From contig JH720329.1 in NCBI GenBank assembly GCA_000231825.2, forward strand, positions 363,118 to 427,117: DNA of 64,000 nt, given 5' to 3'. Within the stretch, counting starts at the first letter, position 1, and every line of letters starts with the position of its first letter. The notes beneath the pieces are model-generated. The model was not told where the DNA came from. It saw nothing but the letters and a program-made list of their open reading frames with translations, and ran no database searches. Both the position numbers and the translations under genes were made by a program. This stretch comes from Tetrahymena elliotti 4EA. Its lineage: Eukaryota; Ciliophora; Oligohymenophorea; Hymenostomatida; Tetrahymenidae. Positions 25,398 through 37,113 of this stretch are shown here, in pieces.

Positions 25398-28300
25398 ATG
25401 AGCAGCAGCTAAAGTATGTAGAATACTCTATCAGATAACATTGAGCTCCATAACAAATCTATGTAAGGAAAGATTTTTTGTTAAAGCTTTATAAATTGTT
25501 TAAGAGGGGATGAGGATTTTACAAATGTTTCTTACCCCTGCAATCATAACACTGATTTTAATGAAGGAAGATAAAAATCATAGGAAATATTTGAACCATA
25601 AAATGAGACTTTTGAATAGTTTACAAAAGTAAAATAATTCTTTCTTTCTATAATTGATAATATTATAAGCAACTTTTATAAGAAATAAATAAGTTAAGCA
25701 GAAATGTAGGAATAGTAGCACAATACATAAAATTGTTTACCTTCCATTTAAAAAATGTTGACATTTTAAGAATAAAATAATTCTAAAAAAGCTCCTAAAG
25801 TTTACCTATTTTAAGGTAGCAAATAAAAAACTTTAAAAAACTCTAGAAATTTATAGCATGATAAAGAAAAGCTCAAAGTAGAACTAAGCTTAATCATCAA
25901 AAAAAAGGAGTCTGTTAAATTTAATGAATAAAATAAGTCAGAATCTGTTCTTGATGTGAGCAATCTTAACATATCATAAATTAAGTCAGAGTAATCGCAA
26001 ATCAGACAAACTTAAAAGTCTTTTAGCAAGTAGAGTGAAACAAATTATGAAAGAGCTGCTGAAATCATTAAGAATATATTTAGTAAATCAATGAATAGAG
26101 TCTAGAGGATAAACAAACATGTAAAAACGTTTATTTAAGTTTTAAAAAACAGGAAAAAAAATAGATCAATTATAAATTTACAAGAAAACGAGTATAGATT
26201 AATAAATGACTAAGCATTCTGTCATTAAGCTAGAATGAGGGCAAATCAACCCAAAAAATATCTTCATAAATTATATTGCTTAGCTAAAATGAGAATGCCT
26301 ATTCCTCTATTTATGCCAACAAACACTTTCAGAGTTTACTGGGATATCTTTCAAACAATCTACATTTGCTTATTTATTTACATTTATTCTATTTTAATTT
26401 TCTTTGCNNNNNNNNNNNNNNNNNNNNNNNNNNNNNNNNNNNNNNNNNNNNNNNNNNNNNNNNNNNNNNNNNNNNNNNNNNNNNNNNNNNNNNNNNNNNN
26501 NNNNNNNNNNNNNNNNNNNNNNNNNNNNNNNNNNNNNNNNNNNNNNNNNNNNNNNNNNNNNNNNNNNNNNNNNNNNNNNNNNNNNNNNNNNNNNNNNNNN
26601 NNNNNNNNNNNNNNNNNNNNNNNNNNNNNNNNNNNNNNNNNNNNNNNNNNNNNNNNNNNNNNNNNNNNNNNNNNNNNGCAATAAATTTATTAGTGTTTTT
26701 TAAATTGAAGTGCGTTAATTAAAAGAAGAAGAGATTTAGTTATGCCTTTACATTAGGAGATAATTAAAAACATGTAATGAAATTATTTAACTAACTCCTT
26801 AGTGTTGTGTTTGTAGCTCATTTGGGTAAATTATTAATTGATCATTTTTAAATTTTATTTTTTAAAGCTTTTCTTCAATTATTAATTTTTAATTATCTCC
26901 CCACTTTTTTATTGTTTTTGTTACTTTCTCATTTTAATTTAGATAATAAATCTGAAATAGATCGTAAAATTTATTTTTTCTTCTCAAAAATAATATAGTG
27001 TCTTTAGCTTGGTTTACATTAGCTTAATAAGAAATTTAAAATGGCTACTCAGTAACATGGATTTAAAAATATAACATAAATGGATTACCATATATTTAAT
27101 AATATATTTATTCTATTTATTGGTCTGTTACTACCATGACTACAGGTATTTTACTTAATTAACTCTTCTAAAATGATAAAATTATTTTTTTAGTTGGGTA
27201 TGGAGATATCTCTGCTTGTAATTATGTAGAAGCGTTTTTTATAACACTTTCTATGATTTTATTTAGCTGCGTTTTTGCTTATTCAATCAATAATATTGGA
27301 TTTATATTGTAAGAAATTGAAAAATCTTCAAAAGAGCTAAATGACAGTATCATTATAATATAAAGGTAATTCATTCATTATTCAAATTTAATTTTTCAAA
27401 ACTAATCAAACTCACATTATAGCAATCCAAAATTTTAATGATAAATTTATCAAATAAAATTTACTTATTTTTATTATGAAAGATATTTGAATAGAAAAAA
27501 CGTTAACCCATCTTTATAGTGTAGAGTAAGGCATTATCTTAGTTTTTTAGCTCGAGAACAAAAGGACAGAAATTAAAGTGCTGAAAATTAAATTTTGTCA
27601 ATATTATCAAATAAATTAAGAAGCGAAATAGTTATTGAAATTAACTCAAGATTGCTGAAGAATAATTCAATTTTTAGTGCAAATTTTTCTTCTCAGACTC
27701 TGAAAAAATTGGTTTTTATTATGGAAGAAGTTGTGATATCTCCTAATGAAATCATTTTTGAGGAAGGCGATTATGATGACTAATCAATGTACTTTATAGA
27801 GAGTGGCTAAATAGAAATTTACTCATCTTCTTCCTCAAATCAAATTTTAGATAGCTTAAATCAATCATCAAATACTCATTCTTTAAAACTGTTATAAAAA
27901 GATAATATTTTTGGAGAGATTTCTTTTTTTTCTGGGTTATCTAGAAAGGCGAGTGCAAGAAGTATTAATTTATCCACACTGTATAAAATAAATAGAAACA
28001 GTTTTATAAGCCTTATTTAAGAAAATTAAGAGGATTTCGAGAGATTTAAAATGATGGAAGAATAAATCAAATTCTTGCAAGATAATTCAATTCTATATTT
28101 AGAATGTTACGCTTGTAAGAGAATCGGTCATACTGTCAAATATTGCCCTTCAACTCACTAAATTGTTGATCAGTAATTTACAATATTGAAAGAGACCTTT
28201 AGCTTGTATTAAGAAAGAAAAGGAAGAGTAAAAAGAAGGCTTAATTATAATAAATATAATGCAAGGTTTATTATTAATATTTTTTACATCATATTATTTA

Positions 28301-30034
28301 TTTTTTATATTATATCAATAACCTTTTTTTATAAAAAGAATCAATATTGGTAATAACATAACAACTTGCCAGGTACTTAAAGAAAATATAAGATACTTAA
28401 ATACAGAAATTGAGATTCTTTTTTAAACAGATGAAGATGTTTACTTAAGTTAATACTCTAATGAAGATGATATCTAATAAGCTGACTAACTGACAACAAG
28501 TTACTAGAGTTCATTATCATCATTAAAAGGAATGAGTTCTAATAAATCTCTTAGTGATAAATAAATACTAAAAAGCGAGAGAAGTTTGAATTCAGCAACT
28601 AAAGACCAATAAATAAATAATAGCTTGTAAATTATAAAATCTTAAATCTAACTTGGAAAGCAGTCTAGTTACATCAAAAGTCAGCAAAGCAGTTTAAAAG
28701 ATAATAAAATTAGTGAAAACATTGAAAATTTATTAGTAAGTGAAAGATAAATTATTGATACTCATAATATTAATGTTAAACCTATTAGAGCTACTAAAAA
28801 TTCTAATTAGTTTCTTGAAGATCAACTTCTTTCAGCAAGCATTGAAACTGATCAATAACATAAAGAAAACCAAGATAAGTAACAAAAAACTGAAATTGAT
28901 ATTAAAGATTCTGTCTATCATTATTCCTAGGAAACACTTGAAAATTAGAATTCTTCAAATAAATTTCATAATTTGAAAATTTAAAATTTAAAAGTGTAAG
29001 GTTGTATCAACAAAGATTCTTCATACAAAACTTAATAAGAAACTAATGAAGAAAAAACAAAAATTAGATCAAACAGGCTCACACTTAAGTATAATTAAGA
29101 TGATATTAGTATCAGTGAAAAAAGTGACGGATTGGATGAAGATATTTTCAAGTAAAATTAAACCTCAAATGCTTCTGTAAAAAAATAAAATACAAAAATT
29201 AAATTTCAGTAATCATATAATGACCTTAGGCCTTCATTAGATTTTTCAATCTAAAATGGAATTTATGGTGCATTTATGGCTCAAAGTTTAGCGCTAATAA
29301 ATGCTTAAAACTAAATAAATGAATTTGAAAATGCTGTGGAAAAGTTAGATGAAAAAATTTTAAATATTTAATATGTAAATTCATTCTAAAATTTGGAGAG
29401 AAAGAGTATCCTTTGCAATATGAAGAGAAATACTTCTTAAATCTTTTAAAATTAATCAAAAAGAAAATTAGCAAGTTAATATTTTTGTACTGATTAAGAT
29501 ACAGCCAAATATCCGCTTTAAAAAAATAAAACTTTTAGATTATCAAATAAGAAAAGTCTAGAAGTCTTAAAATAGAATTCTTAGGTAGTTTCCTTATCTG
29601 AGTCACAATAAATTCTCTAAAAATTTTATAAGATGATCAACAGCTAAGCATAGGATTATTTTAAATCCAACAATGAATAACCTGAGATTCATAATATTTT
29701 TATGATAGATTGTTTTGATACAATGAAAAATTATAAAAAATTCTTTCCTCACAATAATTCATGCAATTTGATTAATTAAAAATTAAGTCCTTAAACAAAA
29801 GTTAAAAGAAAGATTAATTCAGAAAAATCAACTAAATAAAGAAGATAAAATATATTCTTAAGTCAAAATTCATCAAGAAAATCTATTTTTTGTAATTTGA
29901 TGCTATAAAAATAACAATTTTCAGAAGTAGATTTTGACAAATACAAGCCTACATTCTTATCATATGGTGTTTAATAAAAAACGGAATCTATTTATCCTAA
30001 ATTTTATGTAGATTTAACTTTTAAAATTAATTGA
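25398..30034 (+). CDS. channel C: six-TM GYG channel with CNBD and CCHC zinc knuckle (about 1387 aa, interrupted by gap)
   Basis: Exons are 25398-25628, 25683-26825 (containing the N gap 26408-26677), 26999-27145, 27194-27365, 27483-28265 and 28339-30034. An N-terminal box HNKSMQGKIFC...LRGDEDFT is followed by a Q/K-rich stretch, a basic helix (KSMNRVQRINKHVKTFIQ) and S1 (VYWDIFQTIYICLFIYIYS). S2-S3 fall in the gap. The pore is TTMTTVGYGDISA. The CNBD contains EEGDYDDQSMYFIESGQIEI and FGEISFFSGLSRKASARS. The zinc knuckle CYACKRIGHTVKYC begins at about residue 770. The tail has FDTMKNYKKFFPHNN and LSYGV. The first intron (54 nt, 25629-25682) is a multiple of three without TGA and is inferred from genes E and F. 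A potassium-selective, cyclic-nucleotide-responsive channel is the likely role. It is close to D over its whole length. Confidence 0.88.
26408..26677. other. assembly gap (270 N)
   Basis: The gap removes the S1-S2 to S4 coding segment of channel C. In gene D the same interval, from the GCC/GCN codon to GCAATAAAT, is 264 bp. Here it is 272 bp, which would put the two sides out of frame. The gap length is therefore probably an estimate that is too long by 8 bases, or off by some other amount that is not a multiple of three. Confidence 0.95.
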
Positions 30035-31406
30035 AATTAAATTTGTATTTCTTTTTATTTTATAATGTGTGATGAAAAAAAAAAATAATTATTCTTTGTT
30101 ATGTTAATATGTATTTAATTTTATTTAAAAAAATATTCATTAATTTTATTGGTAAAATTTAAAATGTTTAAAAATTTTATGAATCTTAAAATGAACATTA
30201 GGTCTAAGTTATTTTTAAAGTTTTAATGATATTTAAAAAAATTTTTTAATAGATTATCAGTAATTTAATTTATTTAAGCACACATTTTAAATGAATTTGC
30301 TTACTTATTAATCTATAATCTAAGTTTTGAATCTGTAAAAAATATAATTTATTAATTTAGACTATTAAATATTATTGTAATAAAAGTATGTTTAGGTTTT
30401 TACTTTCTAGAATTATAAAAAAAATTGGATTTAGATCAAAAATATAATATAAACTTTTTTGATGAAGAGACTTAACAAAGATTTAAAGTTCTAATAAGAT
30501 CACAATTTTATTAATTAGAATCATACATACTAAATCATAAAATAAATGAAACATAAAATACAACAATATGAATCAAAACAAGAGCTAAATGAAATGAATT
30601 TCAAAAATTGATACAGCAAAAGAAAGATATGATTTTTACAGATAAAATGATAAAGCTAGTTATGGAATAATTTATTTTTGGACATATTTCTAAGTTAAAT
30701 ATTTTAAATATTATGAATAATCAGTCAATATTGAATGATAAATTAACAACTAAAATTTATAAAAATAATAGGTATTTTTAATTATTTAATGAGAGATATT
30801 TGATAAAAAATTAAAAAATATTAATTAATTAATTATATATTAATTGATGAATAATAATAATCGAATATCAAAATATTTGGATTTTAAAAAATATTTTATT
30901 TCAACTCAACTTTAATATTTCAAAGGAAAATGATGAAATATTTTTTAAAATAAATGCTATGAATAATTAATCAAGAAGATGATTGATTGAAGTTAAAAAT
31001 TAAAATTTATTAAAATAATACACACTCATTTTTAGAGATCTAAAATATATAATAAAAAATATAAAAAAACATTAATTTATTACATTTCATATTTTTATTG
31101 ATAAATAATAGATAAACATAAGCATGGTTTTCAGAAAAAGTATTGAAGAAACTAAAGAAAGACATTGTTTTTTTCACACATTGATCGACACAACTAAAAA
31201 CTTACTAATTTTGATGTTTGATCTTTTATTAATAAAATTTTAGAAAATTTTTATTAACAAATAATAACAAAAAAAGCAAGATTATTTTCTAAATTTATTT
31301 AAACTCTAAATCATTAAAGACAAATAAAGATTAAATACCCTAAATATATTTTCAAGAAGAAAATATTCTAATTTAAAATCAATATTATTTATTTTATCAA
31401 GTATGT
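30035..31406. other. intergenic C-D with a channel-gene relic
   Basis: Spacer of 1.4 kb. The part around 30310-30470 resembles the exon 2/intron/exon 3 junction of channel B (separate entry). An open stretch near 30660-30840 (FTDKMIKLVMEQFIFG) looks protein-like but matches nothing I can name. Confidence 0.5.
30310..30470 (+). pseudogene. relic of an A/B-type channel (S5-pore linker exon)
   Basis: TAATCTAAGTTTTGAATCTG followed by TAAAAAATATAATTTATTA matches the S5 end and intron start of gene B (TAATCTAATTGGCTCATATC, then AGTAAAAAATGTAATTTAAT). About 60 bp on, GGTTTTTACTTTCTAGAATT and TTGGATTTAGATCAAAAATA match gene B exon 3 (GGCTTTTACTCTCTTACGC, TTGGATTTAGAGCAAAAATA). Spacing is conserved but the frame is not. 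I infer a decayed copy left by unequal exchange within the array. Confidence 0.55.
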
Positions 31407-34400
31407 ATGAGCAGCCAAAGTCTATAGAATACTTTATCTGAAAACATTGAGCTCCATAATAAATCTCTATAAGGAAAGATTTTTTGTGAAAGTTTTATTA
31501 ATTGCTTAAGAGGGGATGAGGATTTTACAAATGCTTCTTAGCCCTGCAATAATAACACAGAATTAGATGAAGAAAGATAAAAAACTTAGGAAATATTTCA
31601 ATTAAAAAATGAACTTTTTGAATAAGATAAAAAAGTAAAATAATTCTTCAATCCTTTAAGTTTAATAAACATTTTTTTTAAGAAGTAAATAAACAAAGTA
31701 GAAATATAAGAATATTAACACAATACATAAACTTCCGCTTTAAAAAATTAGACAGAATAAAATGATTTTAATAATACTAATGATAATAGAATTTAATAAA
31801 GGACAAAGAAAAAATAGAAAACTTTATCTAATTCTATTAATTTGTATCATAACAAAGAAAAGCTCAAAGTAGAACTAAGCTTAATAAGTAAAAAAAAGGA
31901 TTCAGATTAGCTTAATGAATAAAATAAGTAAGAATCAGATCTTGGTGTGAGTAATCTTGACATATCATAAATTAAATCAGATTAATCTTAAATTAAGTAT
32001 ACTTATTAATCTTCTGGAAAGTAGAGTGAATCCAATTATGAGAGAGCTGCTCGGATTATTAAGAATTTATTAAGTAAATCAATGAATAGAGTCTAGAGGA
32101 TAAACAAACATGTAAAAACGTTTATTTAAGTTTTAAAAGATAGGAAAAAAAATAGATCAATTACAAATTTACAAGATAACGAATATAGATTAATAAATGA
32201 CCAAACATTCTTTCATTAAGCTAGAATGAGGGCAAATCAACCCAAAAAATATGTTCATAAGTTATATTGCTTGACTAAAATGAGAATACCTATTCCTCTA
32301 TTTATGCCAACAAACACTTTCAGAGTTTACTGGGATATCTTACAAACAATCTACATTTGCTTATTTATTTACATTTATTCTATTTTAATTTTCTTTGCCA
32401 TGCAAGATCAAGACTCTCAGTTTATTAAATAGTATTATAAATATACCTTTATATTCTTTCTAATTGATATTGTTGTAACTTTAAATACAGCTTACTTTAA
32501 AAAAGATGTTGTTGTCATGAATCGCAAATAGATAGCTTGGAAATATTTTTCTTCCAAGGTTTTTATAGGAGATGCAATATCTTTAATAACTATGGGTTCT
32601 AAACTGATGTTGATGAATTCGCAGCTTGTTTATAACCCTAATAATAGCTTTAAAGTATTAGCAATAAATTTATTAGTGTTTTTTAAATTGAAGTGTGTTA
32701 ATTAAAAGAAGAAGAGATTTAGTTATGCCTTTACATTAGGAGATAATTAAAAACACATAATGAAATTGTTCAACTAACTTCTCAGTGTCATATTTGTAGC
32801 TCATTTGGGTATTAATAAAATTTATCTAATAATTTTTGATTAGTGATATAATTTTTTAATAAATTATCAAATTATTACCTCCCACTTTTCTATTAATTTT
32901 TGTTTATTTCTTACTTTATTTCGTTTGTCCTCAAATTTATGGGAAAATTTATTTTTCTTCTCTAAAATAATATAGTATCATTAGCCTGGTATACATTAGC
33001 TTAATATGAAATTTAAAATGATTACTCTGTAACATGGATTTAAAAATATAATTTAAATGGATTATCTTATACTCAATTATATATTTACTCTATGTATTGG
33101 TCTGTAACTACCATGACTACAGGTAATATTTAATTTTAGATTGAAAGTTTAGTATTCAAATTTTTAATTAGTTGGTTATGGAGATATCTCTGCCAGTAAT
33201 TATGTAGAAGCACTTTTTATTACATTTTCTATGATTTTATTTAGCTGTGTTTTTGCTTATTCAATTAATAATATTGGATTTATATTGTAAGAAATAGAAA
33301 AATCTTCAAAAGAGCTAAATGATAGTATCATTATTATATAAAGGTAATTCAAGTTTTTAAATTTTATTTTCTTAAAAAAATGTAATAAAATTTATTTTTA
33401 TTATGAAAGATATTTGAATAGAAAAAATGTTAATCCATCTTTACAGTGTCGAGTAAGGCATTATCTTAGTTTTTTAGCTAAAGAGCAAAAGGATAGAAAC
33501 CAAAATGCTGAAAACTAAATTTTGTCAATACTCTCAAATAAATTAAGAAGTGAAATAGTTATAGAAATTAACTCAAGATTTCTGAAAAATAATTCTATTT
33601 TTAGTGCGAATTTTTCTTCTCAGACTATGAGAAAATTGGTTTTTATTATGGAAGAAGTTGTAATTTCTCCTAATGAAATAATTTTTGAGGAAGGAGATTA
33701 TGACGACCAATCTATTTATTTTGTAGAGAGCGGTTAAATAGAAATTTATTCTTCATCTTCCTCAAATCAGATTTTAGATAACTTAAATCAATCTTCAAAC
33801 ACTCATTCTTTAAAAGTATTATAAAACGATAGTATTTTTGGAGAAATTTCTTTTTTTTCTGGTCTATCTAGAAAGGCAAGTGCAAGAAGCATTAATTTAT
33901 CAACACTATATAAAATAAATCGGAATAATTTTATCAGTCTCATATAAGAAAACTAAGAGGATTTTGAAAGATTTAAAATGATGGAAGAACAAATCAAATT
34001 CCTATAAGATAATTCAATTATATATTTAGAGTGTTATGCCTGTAAGAGGATGGGTCATATAGTAAAAAATTGCCCACAAATTCATTAAATTGTTGATCAG
34101 TAATTTACAATATTGAAAGAGACTTTTAGCTTGTTCTAAGAAAGATAAGGAAGGGTAAAAAGAAGACCTAATTATAGTAAGTAAAATGCAAGGTTTATTA
34201 TTAATATCTTTTTGATCTTTTAATTTAATTTAATTTTTAAACTTTTTTTATAAAAAAGAGTGAATGTTAATAATAACATAATCATTTGTGAGGTACTGAA
34301 AGAAAATATAAGACATTTAAATACTTAAATAGAGATTCTTTTTTAGACAGACGAAGATGTTTATTTAAGTTAATACTCTAATGGAGATAATATTTAATAA

Positions 34401-35978
34401 GCTGACTAATAAACAACAAGTAACTAGAGTTCATTATCTTCTCTAAAAGGATGTAGCTCTAATAAGTCTATTAGTGATAAATTGATGCTAAAGAGTGAAA
34501 GAAGCATAAATTCTACAGTTAAAGATCATTAAGTAAATAATAGCTTGTAAATTATAAAATCTTAAATCTAACTTGGAAAGCAGTCTAGTTATATAAAAAG
34601 TCAGCAAAGCAGTTTAAAAGACTATAAAATTAGTGAAAACTTTGAAAGTTTGGTAAGTGAAAGATAAGTAACTGACAACCACAGTATTAATGTGAAATCT
34701 ATTCGTGCAACTAAACATTCTAATTAGTTTGATGAAGATCAGTCTCATTTAGTTATTGAAAATGACCCATAACAAGATAAGCATGAAAAAATTGAATTTG
34801 ATTCTAAGGATCATGGATATCATCATGCATAAGAAATACTTGAACATTAGAATTCATAAAATAAATTTCATAATTCTAAAATTTAAAATTTAAAAATTTA
34901 AGGCTGTATCAACAAAGATTCTTTGTACAAAACTTAGTAAGAAATGATTGAAGAAAAAACAAAAGTTAGATCGAATAGGTTCACACTTAAGTATAACTAG
35001 AATAACTAAGTTGATATTAATAATAATGAAAATAGTGAAGGAAGTGATGAAGATATTTTCAAGTAAAATTAAACCTCAAATACTTCTGTTCAAAAATAAA
35101 ATACAAAAATAAAATTACAACAATCACATGATGATCATAGGTCTTCATTAGATTATTCATCATATAACGGAATTTATGGAGCATGTGTAGCTCAAAGTTT
35201 AGCACTCATAAATGCTTAAAATCAAATAAATAAATTTGAAAATGCTGTGAACAAGTTAGATGAAAAAATTTTAAATATTTAATAAGGAAATTCGTTATAA
35301 AATTTGGAGAGAAATAGTATCCTTTACAATATGAAGAGAAATACTTCTTCAATCTTTTAAATATAATCAAAAAGAAAATTAGGAAGTCAAGAGTAAAGAC
35401 TAAGTTAATTTAATAGCATGGATTTAAATACAAATAAAAACCAGCTTTAAAAAAGCTCTACTAAAAGATCATCAAATAAGAAAAGTGTAGAAGTCTTTAG
35501 ATAAAATTCTTAGGAGATTTCTTAAACTTAGTCACAGTTAATTCTCTAAAAATTTTGTAAGATGATCAACAATTAAGCAGATGAATATTTTAAAATTTCT
35601 CAAGATTAGTCTGAATATCATAAATTAGATTTTGTTGACAATTTAATAATAGATAATTTTGATGCAATGAAGAATTTTAAAAAATTCTTTCCCCACAACA
35701 ATTTTAGTAATTTAATGAATTAAAAATCTTAGACTAAAGTTAAAAGAAAGATTAATTCATCTAAATCGGTCAAACAAAGAAGATAAAATATATTCTTCAG
35801 TCAAAACTCATCAAGAAAATCTATTTTTTGTAATTTAATAATTCAAAAATAAAATCTCTCAGAAATAGATCTTGATAAATACAAGCCTACGTTCTTATCA
35901 TATGGTGTTTAACAAAAAACAGAATCTATTTATCCTAAATTTCATGTTGATCTACCTTTCAAAATTAGTTAAAATTGA
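31407..35978 (+). CDS. channel D: six-TM GYG channel with CNBD and CCHC zinc knuckle (1391 aa)
   Basis: Exons are 31407-31634, 31683-32808, 32976-33122, 33172-33343, 33410-34192 and 34259-35978 (1392 codons). This is the complete reference for the C-D-E group. S1 is at about 291-312 (VYWDILQTIYICLFIYIYS). S2 is FIFFLIDIVVTLNTAYF, S3 KVFIGDAISLI, and a lysine-rich S4 region follows (FFKLKCVNQKKKRF). The pore is TTMTTVGYGDISA (V501-G-Y-G), S6 MILFSCVFAYSINNIGF. The CNBD (about 615-740) has EEGDYDDQSIYFVESGQIEI and FGEISFFSGLSRKASARS. The zinc knuckle CYACKRMGHIVKNC is at 766-779, then FDAMKNFKKFFPHNN and LSYGV in the tail. The first intron (48 nt) is a multiple of three and could be retained. 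The GYG filter predicts K+ selectivity; the intact cassette predicts cyclic-nucleotide binding. Confidence 0.92.
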
Positions 35979-37113
35979 ATTTATACTCCTTTTTATTTTT
36001 ATGTGTATTAAAAATGAAAAAATATGAATCATTATTTTTATTTTGAAGCAAAAAACATCCATGAAATGTATCAAAAATTAAAAAATATTTTCATCTAAAT
36101 TTTAATAAAATATTTACATGGTTTTTTGAAGGAAAGATTGTAAATGTCTGAACAAATATTTTTATTAAATCTAAATGTTAAAATTAATTCAGATGATTAT
36201 TTTAACTAATTTTAAATATTTTAATAAAATTATTAAGATTGGTTTTCTTTTATTCCTTTGATTTGATTTAATTTTTTGTCAAAACTTTAATAACAAACAA
36301 AAGATTATTTTCAACTCTTTTTTTGAAAGTAGTATTTAATATTTTTTTTTTGTATTGAATTAATAAAAAAATGAAGACAGACTCAAAAGTGTAAGTGTTA
36401 AATTTATCATTTAGTTAATAATATATTGATTTCTTCTCAATTTCTTCCATTTTTCTTCACGATAGCTCACTTTTATATATAAATTTTAAATTTTTATTTA
36501 AAAATAAAAATAAAATGAAATAGAAATATTTGAGCTTTTTTAAGTGAAAATTTTCAGATATGATTTTGGGAGTTATTTTTTATTTTTTATATTTAATGCT
36601 TGTGTTACTTTTTATCTATTATCTAAATACTTTTTTAATTGAGTTATTTTGAAGAGAATAAATTTTTTTTATTTGAAAAGTGAAATGGTATTATTAAAAA
36701 CTATTTTTGTTTTGGAAATATTTTATTCAAAATAAAGACTCTCTAAAGAATTGAAAGTAGAAAAACTATGAATGATTTTCTCTTTATATTTATTCACTTG
36801 AGATTAAATAGGAGTGTAATAATTGAGGGGAAAGTTATGTTAGGCAATTCATTTAGATTGAAGTTATTTTATTGATGTAAAGTGATTTATTAATTATTTA
36901 ACTACTTTCATAGAAATTAGATCATATTTTTAATTATTAATAAGAAATATTAATACTATTGTTTATTTTTAGAAAATAATTAAAATTTCTAAAAAGTTAG
37001 ACAAACAGAATACAAGAATTTTTAAATTAATTTTAACTATTCTTAGTGTGCAAAAATATTTTTATAAATTGAAATAAAAATTATTAATTATCTAGCTAGC
37101 TAGTGTTGAATTT
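35979..37113. other. intergenic D-E, no feature seen
   Basis: A/T-rich spacer without a gene-like frame. No repeat of the D-E unit extends into it beyond short A/T matches. Confidence 0.6.
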
